Shown piece after piece: positions 1 to 6,249 of a stretch of 16,362 nt of DNA; position 1 is the first letter of the stretch; each line of letters begins with the position of its first letter. The notes beneath the pieces were generated by a model that did not search any database, had not been told where the DNA came from, and was given only the letters and a program-made list of their open reading frames with translations. This DNA is from Phycisphaerae bacterium (lineage in GTDB: Bacteria > Planctomycetota > Phycisphaerae > Sedimentisphaerales > SG8-4), in NCBI GenBank assembly GCA_030603035.1, contig JAUVYQ010000050.1:1-16362 (forward strand), read 5' to 3'. A program made the position numbers and the translations under genes.

Positions 1-100
1 ACCCAATTCAAAGCCAATTTCCGAAAAGCCAGAATGAACGTAAACTTATATGTTATAAAGGAATATGAAAATGAACCGCGATTTCAGACTCCGGGAAAAC

Positions 101-120
101 AAACCCAATCAAACCCAATC
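101..120. repeat. 10-bp tandem direct repeat in left-edge non-coding region
   Basis: The ten bases AAACCCAATC occur twice back to back. They lie in the roughly 244-base stretch before the sigma factor gene, in which I see no convincing gene. The only long open frame there (34-324) runs into the sigma factor gene in another frame, is rich in Asn, Thr and Ile, and matches nothing I recognise. Confidence 0.5.
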
Positions 121-204
121 CCCCCTCACGATTCAACAACAATTATTTCCACGGTTTTCTCTAAATGCTCCCTGATAAAGATTTTAATCCGCCTCCAAAT
201 CGGC

Positions 205-210
205 TATAAT
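205..210 (+). promoter_or_regulatory. Candidate -10 box for the sigma/anti-sigma operon
   Basis: A perfect TATAAT lies 34 bases upstream of the sigma factor start codon, at a distance suited to a short 5' leader. The hexamer 17 bases further upstream (TTTTAA) is a poor -35 match, so this is only a candidate. ECF sigma factors often control their own operon through a different consensus, and I could not identify such a site. Confidence 0.3.
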
Positions 211-244
211 ACAATTGTTTCTGTGGTTCTTCCAGAGTTGAATT

Positions 245-856
245 ATGAAGCCCGTTTTGGACAAACTAACCGATGCAGAACTTCTCGACCGCTACGCGGC
301 CGGCGAGGAAACCGCATTCCGTGAAATCGTAAATCGTTATAAGAACGGCCTTTATACGTTCTTAAGGCAGTTCCTCAACCGCCGGGATATGGTCGAAGAC
401 GTCTTTCAGGAGACCTTCTTGCAGTTATTTACCAGCAGGGACAGCTTCGATGCCAGCCGGCCTTTGCACCCCTGGCTGTTCACTATAGCCGCCAATAAAG
501 CCAGGGACGCCCTTCGCAAATACCAGCGAACAGCCGCCATCCCAATAGGCACTATCGCTGACTCGCAGGATTTGTCGTTCGATGACGTCCTGAACACCCT
601 TAGTTCTGACAGAACAACGCCTTACGAAAAACTGGAAAAGAGCGAAACCGCCTCGCGAGTAGGACAGATTATAGCGAATATGCCGGAAAATCTGCGGGAA
701 ATATTAATTTTGGCCTATTTTAACAAATTTTCTTACAAACAAATGGCCCAGATTTTAAGTATACCTATCGGGACGGTTAAAAGCAGACTGCACACAGCCG
801 TCGGTCGTTTTGCCAAAGACTGGAAAGCGTCGGTCGGGAGCGAAAAAACTAAATGA
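245..856 (+). CDS. ECF-type RNA polymerase sigma-70 family sigma factor
   Basis: This is a 203-residue sigma factor that would direct RNA polymerase to a small regulon, probably in response to a signal relayed by the next gene. Region 2 spans about residues 20-92, with the helix around VEDVFQETFLQLF (50-62) and the -10 recognition part PWLFTIAANKARDALRK (76-92). An acidic linker follows (about 105-130). Region 4 (about 140-190) has the helix-turn-helix FSYKQMAQILSIPIGTVKSRL (162-182) typical of ECF factors. There is no region 1 or 3, as expected for the group, and the length is usual. The stop overlaps the next start as ATGA, indicating translational coupling. The start codon has only a weak Shine-Dalgarno (AGAG). 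The family call is firm; the ECF subgroup and regulon are unknown. Confidence 0.93.
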   Translation: MKPVLDKLTDAELLDRYAAGEETAFREIVNRYKNGLYTFLRQFLNRRDMVEDVFQETFLQLFTSRDSFDASRPLHPWLFTIAANKARDALRKYQRTAAIPIGTIADSQDLSFDDVLNTLSSDRTTPYEKLEKSETASRVGQIIANMPENLREILILAYFNKFSYKQMAQILSIPIGTVKSRLHTAVGRFAKDWKASVGSEKTK

Positions 857-1884
857 CCTTACTAAACAATCAGCAAAAACAACTGTTATTTGATTACTGT
901 ATAGGTTTAACATCCGAAGAAGAAACCGCCAAAGCCGAGGCGTTGATATCCTCCAACGAAGAAGCGGCCGAAATTCACTCAACGCTCAAAGCCGCTCTTG
1001 CACCACTTGATAGTCTGGAGCCCGAAACCTGCCCGGATGACCTGGCAGAGGGCACGATTTGGCGACTTAACAATTTTGCACGTTCAAGCCAACTTCAGCT
1101 CCAGCAGTTACTTGCCACCGAACAGTCCAGAAAAGTTACCGCTAAGAGTCGGTTCTGGCGTAACTTAGGCGAAATGGCAGCGACAGCGGCAGTGATTCTG
1201 GGTATTGCGGGGGTTCTGTTTCCACCTTTGAACTTAGCCCGTCAAAAATCCTGGCAGGCCCGCTGCCGGACGCAAATGGGCAGTATCTTTCAGGGAATGA
1301 GCAATTATATTTCCGACTACGACGGTCAACTGCCCGCTGTTGCAACCACAACGGGTGCACCCTGGTGGAAAGTGGCCGACCAGGGCAAAGAGAACCACTC
1401 CAATACCCGCCATATATGGCTTCTGGTAAAACGCCGCTATGTCGCTCCAGCCGACTTTGTGTGTCCCGGCAGAAGGCAGGGCAGAGCACTTCAATTCGAC
1501 CCGTCAAAAGCGAAGAACTGTAACGATTTTCCCGCCAGAAGGTACATAACCTATAGCTTCCCAATAAGGTGCCCTAAACCCCAAAAAGGACACACGCGCA
1601 TCTCGAAAGTTTTAATGGCAGATTTGAATCCGCTTTTTGAAAGATTGCCCAGGGACTATTCCAACTCATTTAAGCTGGAGTTGAGCGAGGCCTTAAAAAC
1701 TCTTAACAGCAGCAATCACGGGCGGCGAGGCCAAAACGTTTTGTCCGGCGACGGCGGTGTCAAATTCCTGAGAGTGCGTCATATCGGCATTGAACAGGAT
1801 GATATATACACCCTGCAGGGCATTCGTATCTATCAAGGTATCGAAGTGCCCTTGCGCGAAGCTGACATTCTTTGTGCCCCATAA
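853..1884 (+). CDS. Membrane-anchored putative anti-sigma factor fused to a pilin-like (DUF1559-like) extracytoplasmic domain
   Basis: This 343-residue protein overlaps the sigma factor gene by four bases. Its N-terminus (about 1-105) is acidic and helical (LLFDYCIGLTSEEE, 11-24), as in planctomycete anti-sigma-like proteins, but lacks the His/Cys zinc motif of classical zinc-binding anti-sigma factors. One membrane segment lies at about 108-124. After it, ARQKSW..C...M..I...Y..DYDGQLP (129-161) resembles the segment after the pilin helix in DUF1559 and pseudopilin proteins. Near the C-terminus, HGRRGQNVLSGDG (289-301) is an H-x10-D variant of the H-x9-DG signature of those families. I infer that the cytoplasmic part binds the sigma factor and the outer part senses a surface or envelope state. 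A truncated paralogue lies at the right edge of the window. The anti-sigma role rests mainly on coupling and topology. Confidence 0.7.
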   Translation: MTLLNNQQKQLLFDYCIGLTSEEETAKAEALISSNEEAAEIHSTLKAALAPLDSLEPETCPDDLAEGTIWRLNNFARSSQLQLQQLLATEQSRKVTAKSRFWRNLGEMAATAAVILGIAGVLFPPLNLARQKSWQARCRTQMGSIFQGMSNYISDYDGQLPAVATTTGAPWWKVADQGKENHSNTRHIWLLVKRRYVAPADFVCPGRRQGRALQFDPSKAKNCNDFPARRYITYSFPIRCPKPQKGHTRISKVLMADLNPLFERLPRDYSNSFKLELSEALKTLNSSNHGRRGQNVLSGDGGVKFLRVRHIGIEQDDIYTLQGIRIYQGIEVPLREADILCAP

Positions 1885-1935
1885 TGTTTCGTATCCCGCA
1901 TTTCGTATCTCGAAAATTAGCCACGGATTTCAAGA

Positions 1936-1985
1936 TTGCGCATTTTTTGGCTTTGTAGCTCATTGAAATTGAAAAATGTGCGCAA
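1936..1985 (+). terminator. Imperfect hairpin downstream of the sigma/anti-sigma operon
   Basis: TTGCGCA (1936-1942) followed by a T run pairs with an A run followed by TGCGCAA (1979-1985), with a two-base bulge and a loop of about 25 bases. It begins 51 bases after the stop of the operon and could end or stabilise its transcript. No T tract follows the stem, so it is not a canonical intrinsic terminator. Confidence 0.25.
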
Positions 1986-2234
1986 CAAATTGCCTCCTGC
2001 ACTGTGCATAAGGCCGTCCAAAATAATTTGTCTAACTAAAGCTTTCACACAATCATAGGCATCACCTTCTTTCTATGTCTTGAATAGTTTATGCTCTTTG
2101 TTAAAGGTTGCTATTAACTTTAATTGTTGGCGTTCAAACGTGGCTTTTGGAGGTTGAAAAAATTTTCGGAAACGCCCTAAATTTTGTTGCATTTAATACC
2201 ATAATCTGGTAGGTTAGTCTTGGAATCAATCGTT

Positions 2235-2240
2235 AGGAGG
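2235..2240 (+). promoter_or_regulatory. Strong Shine-Dalgarno of the beta-helix gene
   Basis: AGGAGG lies eight bases upstream of the ATG at 2249. It fixes the start directly before a good signal peptide. Confidence 0.8.
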
Positions 2241-2248
2241 ATTGTCAA

Positions 2249-5200
2249 ATGAGAAAAAGACTTCTGATTGGTATTTTCATTCTACAGGCTACTGCTGCTT
2301 TTTCTGAGGGCACCATTCGTTATGTGCCTAGTCAGTATGACACCATTCAAGATGCGATTAACGCCTGTGTTGACGGCGACGAAGTCGTTATTGCCACCGG
2401 TAGATATAGAGGAGCGGGCAATCATGATCTTAATTTCGGAGGAAGGGCGATCACAGTGCGGAGCGCAGACCCGAACGATCCTAATATTGTAGCGGCAACG
2501 ATCGTTGACCCCAATGGCACGCAAGCAGAACCACATCGTGGTTTCAAGTTCCACAGTGGTGAAGGGTCAGGTTCTGTTGTCTGGGGTGTCACAATCACTA
2601 ATGGATACGGACCTGAAGAAGAAATACTGCCCATTCTTATAGTATCTGCTGGTGGCGCGATTTTCTGCGACGGTTCAGCCCCTAAAATCAAAAGTTGTAT
2701 CATTACCGATAACTTCGCTGGGTGGGGCGGCGGGATCTGCTGCACGTGGTACAGCAGCCCGACGATAAGCAACTGCAAGATCAGCGGCAATACAGCAGAT
2801 AGAGGTGGTGCTATCGACTGTCATTTTAGTAGCAACCCGACGATTAGCAACTGCAAGATCACCGGCAATACAACGGGCTGGAGGGGGGGCGGGATTTTCC
2901 TTGCTAATGATAGCAATCCGACGATTATTAACTGTACGATCAGCGATAACCAAACAAATGAGATGGGCGGCGGGATCTGCTGCACGCAGTATAGCAGGCC
3001 CACGATCAGGAACTGCACGATCAGCGGCAACTCGGCACACTCGGGCGGCGGGATCATGAGCGGTGCGAATGGCTCCAATGCGACAATCAGCAACTGCATT
3101 CTATGGGGCGACACAGGCGTGGTTGGGGCGGAGATTGCCTTGAGAGGTACATCAACGGTTACTATATCATACAGTGATGTTGAAGGCGGCCGGGCCGGGG
3201 TAGGTCTTCTTGGATCAGGGAACACGCTGAACTGGGGAATCGGCAATATGGATGTTAATCCGAACTTTGTGGACCCCGACAATCCGAATCCAAGCGAGCG
3301 GGACTATCATCTGCTGCCGAGTTCGCCGTGCATTAACGCGGGTGATCCGGGCGGAGATTACAGCAGGCAGACGGATATCGACGGTGAGCCGCGTGTGTTC
3401 AGTTGCACGGTAGATATAGGCAGCGACGAGGTGGCGGAAGAAGGGCCAGATTGCAATGGCAATGGGATTCCCGATAATTGCGATATAGCCAATGGTACCA
3501 GCCGCGACTGCAACCTCAACCGGGTACCCGATGAGTGTGATATAGCCAATGGCACCAGCAAGGACTGCAACGGCAACGGGATACCCGATGAGTGTGACAT
3601 AGCTAGGGGGACCAGCAAAGACTGCAATGGCAACGGGATACCAGACGAGTGCGACATAGCTGAGGGCACGAGTCAGGATCTAAACTATAACGGGATACCA
3701 GATGAGTGCGAACCAAACTGGATCTGCTATGTGGATGATGATGGACCGGGCGACCCAGCCCCGGGCGATCCGGGCACCAGCGACCCCAACGAGAACGGAA
3801 GCATCGAACATCCGTTTGACTCGATACAAGAGGCAATTGATGCTACAGTACGTGGTGATACAATAATTATTGTTCTCGACGGTACTTACACTAGTGAGGG
3901 TAATCGTGATATTGATTTCAAGGGAAAAGCAATAACGCTGCGGAGTCAAAACGGGCCGGCGAATTGCATCATCGACTGCGAAGGAACCGAGTCAGAGAAC
4001 CACCGGGGATTTTATTTCTATAACAATGAAGATGCCAATTCTGCGGTGGAGGGCTTCACCATAACCAATGCTTATGTTTCTGGAAGCTATTTAGAAGGTT
4101 GCGGGGGCGGGATTTGTTGTTACGGAACCAGTCCGACGATCAGCAATTGCATGGTCAGTCAGAACACCGCAAGCTTTGCCGGCGCGGGGATCTACTGTGA
4201 AGATAATAGCAGCCCAACAATTACCAATTGCACCCTTAGCAGCAATACGGGACGGTATGGTGGAGGGATCGCTTGTCGTTTTGGTAGCAACGCGACGATC
4301 AGAAACTGCACGGTCAGCGGGAACACGACGAGCCTTCATGGTAGCGGGATATATTGCTGGGATAGCAGTCCGACGGTCTGGAACTGCACAATCAGCGGTA
4401 ATACAGCAAATTCCGGCGGAGGCATCCATTGTGACGATGGCAATCCGACAGTGAATAACTGCATTCTGTGGGACAACACGGCCGTTGTTGGAGAGGAGAT
4501 TAGCGTCAGGGGAGTATCAACGCTTACGATATCATACAGCGATGTTCAAGGTGGCCGGGCAAAGGTATATGTCAGATCAGACAGCACGCTGAACTGGGGA
4601 ATTGGCAATATGGATGTTGATCCGAACTTTGTGGATCCCGACAATCCGAATCTGAGTGAGCGAGACTATCATCTGCTTCCGGGTTCACCGTGCATTAACG
4701 CGGGTGATCCGAACGGGGACTACACCGGCCAAACGGACATCGATGGCGACCCGCGTGTGATTGCCAGCCGGGTGGATATTGGCAGCGACGAGGTGCTGGC
4801 CGAACGAGATGATGATGTCGATGCGGGCGAGACGGTGATACTGAACCCGGGCGCAGGCGGGGCTGACCCGAACACCAAGGCGCTGGTGGTCTTTGAAAAT
4901 GTGTCCGGGCCGAATCACGCAGTGATAGAGGTTACCGAGGTGAGGACGAACCTACATCCAGATGGGCTTTTCCGTGCACTGGGCAGAACGTTGCGAATCG
5001 ATACATCACTGGCGGATGGCGAGTTCTTTATGACGGTGTCGATTCCATTTGACGTGAACGACCTCACACGTGAGGAACCATTCGGGGTGGACCTTATGTA
5101 CTGGGACGAGGTGCCGGGAAAGTGGCAGCACGCGGTCAAGGCCAACACCGACCTCCACCAATCGAATCCCAAGAAGAACCGCTGGCAGGAAGAATACCCG

Positions 5201-5518
5201 CCGACATCGGCACCAACCCTTGAAGACTTGAAAGCCAGAGGTATAGGGGCCAATGGGGTCTTTTGGAACAGCCAGACGCAGCAGGGTTTTGTATGGGCCA
5301 ATGTCGACCATACGACCGACTTTGAGGGATTGGCTCACAACGTCGCCGACTTTGAGCCGGATGGCGATGTGGATTGGGCAGACTTTGCGTGGTTTGCACC
5401 GAACTGGATGGATACCGGCTGCGGTGTATGTGGCGGCGCTGACTTAACCGGCGATGGGAATGTGAAACTGGATGATTTGCGGGAGTTTGCCGGAAATTGG
5501 CTTGCAGGTATTGAATAG
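2249..5518 (+). CDS. Exported two-module right-handed beta-helix protein with thrombospondin type 3-like linker and dockerin-like C-terminus
   Basis: This 1089-residue surface or secreted protein starts with a signal peptide (MRKRLLIGIFILQATAAFSEG). Module 1 (about 25-395) and module 2 (about 515-849) each have a pectin-lyase-like first part (TIQDAINA..GDEVVIA; SIQEAIDA..GDTIIIV). Stacked coils of about 24 residues follow, of the form NPTISNCxISGNTA..GGGIxC, and then a choice-of-anchor-Q-type end (DYHLLPxSPCINAGDP..DIDGxPRV..VDIGSDEV). Between them, residues 401-490 are five 19-residue DCNGNGIPDECDIA repeats resembling calcium-binding thrombospondin type 3 repeats. An unassigned domain (about 850-1030) leads to a dockerin-like end with D-rich loops (DFEPDGDVDWADF, then DLTGDGNVKLDDL). 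Such helices often bind or cleave polysaccharide, but I see no assignable catalytic residues. The function is therefore open, while the architecture is clear. Confidence 0.88.
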   Translation: MRKRLLIGIFILQATAAFSEGTIRYVPSQYDTIQDAINACVDGDEVVIATGRYRGAGNHDLNFGGRAITVRSADPNDPNIVAATIVDPNGTQAEPHRGFKFHSGEGSGSVVWGVTITNGYGPEEEILPILIVSAGGAIFCDGSAPKIKSCIITDNFAGWGGGICCTWYSSPTISNCKISGNTADRGGAIDCHFSSNPTISNCKITGNTTGWRGGGIFLANDSNPTIINCTISDNQTNEMGGGICCTQYSRPTIRNCTISGNSAHSGGGIMSGANGSNATISNCILWGDTGVVGAEIALRGTSTVTISYSDVEGGRAGVGLLGSGNTLNWGIGNMDVNPNFVDPDNPNPSERDYHLLPSSPCINAGDPGGDYSRQTDIDGEPRVFSCTVDIGSDEVAEEGPDCNGNGIPDNCDIANGTSRDCNLNRVPDECDIANGTSKDCNGNGIPDECDIARGTSKDCNGNGIPDECDIAEGTSQDLNYNGIPDECEPNWICYVDDDGPGDPAPGDPGTSDPNENGSIEHPFDSIQEAIDATVRGDTIIIVLDGTYTSEGNRDIDFKGKAITLRSQNGPANCIIDCEGTESENHRGFYFYNNEDANSAVEGFTITNAYVSGSYLEGCGGGICCYGTSPTISNCMVSQNTASFAGAGIYCEDNSSPTITNCTLSSNTGRYGGGIACRFGSNATIRNCTVSGNTTSLHGSGIYCWDSSPTVWNCTISGNTANSGGGIHCDDGNPTVNNCILWDNTAVVGEEISVRGVSTLTISYSDVQGGRAKVYVRSDSTLNWGIGNMDVDPNFVDPDNPNLSERDYHLLPGSPCINAGDPNGDYTGQTDIDGDPRVIASRVDIGSDEVLAERDDDVDAGETVILNPGAGGADPNTKALVVFENVSGPNHAVIEVTEVRTNLHPDGLFRALGRTLRIDTSLADGEFFMTVSIPFDVNDLTREEPFGVDLMYWDEVPGKWQHAVKANTDLHQSNPKKNRWQEEYPPTSAPTLEDLKARGIGANGVFWNSQTQQGFVWANVDHTTDFEGLAHNVADFEPDGDVDWADFAWFAPNWMDTGCGVCGGADLTGDGNVKLDDLREFAGNWLAGIE
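3164..3433 (+). repeat. Intragenic duplication, copy 1 (anchor-Q-type module end)
   Basis: This stretch encodes residues 306-395 of the beta-helix protein and is closely matched by 4529-4795. Long runs agree at base level, for example CTGAACTGGGGAAT and ATGGATGTT. It marks the end of the first of two duplicated modules. Confidence 0.8.
3449..3715 (+). repeat. 57-bp tandem repeats encoding thrombospondin type 3-like units
   Basis: There are four full 57-base units and a partial fifth, each encoding 19 residues of the form DCNGNGIPDECDIAxGTSx. Unit 1 has DNC for DEC, unit 2 has NLNRVPD, and the last has DLNYNG. Asp/Asn spacing (D-x-N-x-N-G-x-P-D) fits calcium binding. The units join the two beta-helix modules. 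Confidence 0.9.
4529..4795 (+). repeat. Intragenic duplication, copy 2 (anchor-Q-type module end)
   Basis: This encodes residues 761-849 and is the second copy of the 3164-3433 stretch, one codon shorter. Many differences are at third codon positions, so the duplication is not recent but both copies stay constrained. Confidence 0.8.
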
Positions 5519-5580
5519 AAATTATAGGTCAGGCATTGGCAATTGACTATTTACTATTGACGATTTACGATTGAGGGTTG

Positions 5581-5645
5581 AGATTCTTCGCTGCGCTCAG
5601 AATGACAATTTTTAGAATAGATTCCTCTGCTACGCTCGGAATGAC
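5581..5645. repeat. Pair of REP-like direct repeats of about 26 bases
   Basis: The first copy (5581-5606) begins AGATTCTTCGCTGCGCTC and ends AGAATGAC. The second (5619-5645) begins AGATTCCTCTGCTACGCTC and ends GGAATGAC. The two have the same orientation and are separated by 12 bases. From memory, sequences of this type recur between genes in many environmental bacterial genomes; I cannot confirm copy number here. Confidence 0.55.
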
Positions 5646-5690
5646 CCCATTAGAGCAGACGACACTCTAAGCAATGGGGCAAGTCAGGGG

Positions 5691-5929
5691 TTAGCGGGTT
5701 ATATTTGCAAGGCAGATTTGGGCGTTTGTTTTTAGGCGGTCAAGGCCTAAACGTTTAATTGGGGAATCGGCGAAGTCGGCATCGAAGTTATAGGGCAGGC
5801 ACGCGGGCCTGCCCCTACTTAAAGCCAAAATCTCGTGCAGGTCAAGTCTCCCTCTGTCACTATAGAATTTGAACTGCTTATTTTTGCATACCGGTGCATC
5901 TTCTTGATAGGGACACGCGAGGACACCTA
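5691..5929 (-). pseudogene. queG: C-terminal fragment of a second queG copy
   Basis: Reading the minus strand gives about 75 codons that match residues 246-318 of the intact QueG encoded at 9227-10198. They start at VLACPYQEDAPVCKNK, which holds two of the last [4Fe-4S] cysteines, and end SPIKRLGLDRLKTNAQICLANITR before a stop. Upstream of about 5929 the similarity stops abruptly, so all N-terminal domains and the first Fe-S motif are missing. The frame is intact over the matched part. It includes the same palindromic insertion as the full gene, here two codons longer and with a perfect stem. A 54-base run is identical between the copies while the flanks differ. This is a broken gene or recombination scar; expression is unlikely. 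Confidence 0.85.
5793..5814. repeat. Perfect palindromic element inside the queG fragment
   Basis: GGGCAGGC (5793-5800) and GCCTGCCC (5807-5814) form a perfect 8-bp stem around ACGCGG. With one bulged base the pairing extends to TAG/CTA outside. In the fragment's frame it encodes RGRPACLPY. The copy inside the intact queG at 9338-9359 is partly decayed. Confidence 0.75.
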
Positions 5930-6016
5930 CGAACCTGACCATGGGGCTGGACAAACGCCCAGCGACCGAAAGGCAAACTTGCATCTCAGAAGGACTTATC
6001 AGATGATGAAAGGACC

Positions 6017-6058
6017 ATGAAAAAAACGGTAAAAATAATTGTCGTCACAGGCCTTTAA
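6017..6058 (+). pseudogene. Possible relic start of an exported protein (13 codons)
   Basis: After an AAAGGA Shine-Dalgarno, an ATG opens MKKTVKIIVVTGL and then a stop. This looks like the first third of a signal peptide. No continuation with coding character is visible in the following bases. It may be a decayed gene start, a leader peptide or chance. Confidence 0.25.
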
Positions 6059-6172
6059 TTGACGCCGGACAAAGCTTCGAATAATATTGCTGCGATAATG
6101 TGTTTTAGAGGCAATATTCGAGTTTTTCAGTGATATTGGAAGGAAACCTGGCGAAGACACGACCGGGATAAT

Positions 6173-6201
6173 TTGCATTTTCAAAACAGATTTGGTATAC
6201 T
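6173..6201 (+). promoter_or_regulatory. Candidate sigma-70 promoter of the metallophosphoesterase gene
   Basis: TTGCAT (6173-6178), a 17-base spacer and TATACT (6196-6201) give a plausible -35/-10 pair, placing the transcript start near 6208 and the leader at about 42 bases. A chance TATAAT at 6238-6243 has no -35 partner. Confidence 0.4.
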
Positions 6202-6207
6202 AACGAA

Positions 6208-6231
6208 AAGGAGGGTCAGCTGCGTAGCTGA
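6208..6231 (+). promoter_or_regulatory. Shine-Dalgarno followed by a small hairpin ahead of the metallophosphoesterase start
   Basis: AAGGAGG (6208-6214) is the strongest ribosome binding site in the region but lies 35 bases before the ATG at 6250, with no ATG, GTG or TTG in between. A perfect hairpin, TCAGCT-GCGT-AGCTGA (6216-6231), sits directly after it. Either the hairpin element was inserted between site and start, or another start or site is used. Confidence 0.4.
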
Positions 6232-6249
6232 GCAGCCCTATAATCGGAG

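Larger units (their letters stand above)
1885..2248. other. 364-base intergenic region upstream of the beta-helix gene
   Basis: There is no convincing gene here. The stretch holds a nonamer TTTCGTATC repeated at 1887-1895 and 1901-1909, an imperfect hairpin at 1936-1985, and AT-rich DNA leading to the beta-helix ribosome binding site. I found no -35/-10 pair I would defend. Confidence 0.6.
5519..6249. other. 731-base non-coding region with repeats and gene remnants
   Basis: From left to right this region holds: AT-rich DNA with repeated ATTGAC/GATTTAC words (5539-5576); two REP-like repeats (5581-5645); a bulged hairpin pairing CCCCATT/AATGGGG (5645-5679); a minus-strand queG C-terminal fragment (5691-5929); a possible relic gene start (6017-6058); a weak bulged AT-rich hairpin (about 6077-6121); and a candidate promoter (6173-6201). 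No intact gene is evident. Confidence 0.7.

Noticed and set aside
34..324. 96-codon open frame at the left edge
   Set aside because: It overlaps the sigma factor gene in another frame, has no good ribosome binding site and no recognisable protein features.
2282..3282. Long minus-strand open frames opposite the beta-helix gene
   Set aside because: They arise from the repetitive GGCGGGATC-rich codons of the plus-strand gene; their protein sequences are low in complexity and match no family.
3449..3715. Regular 57-bp repeats that could suggest a CRISPR-like array
   Set aside because: There are no unique spacers. The repeats are continuous, in frame and encode calcium-type protein repeats.
5645..5679. 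CCCCATT...AATGGGG hairpin as a terminator
   Set aside because: The stem has a four-base bulge and no T tract on either strand.
6077..6121. AT-rich bulged stem followed by GTTTTT
   Set aside because: The stem needs a three-base bulge and a 20-base loop, too weak to call a terminator.
6238..6243. TATAAT just upstream of the metallophosphoesterase start
   Set aside because: It has no -35 partner at a suitable distance and would start transcription inside the coding start.
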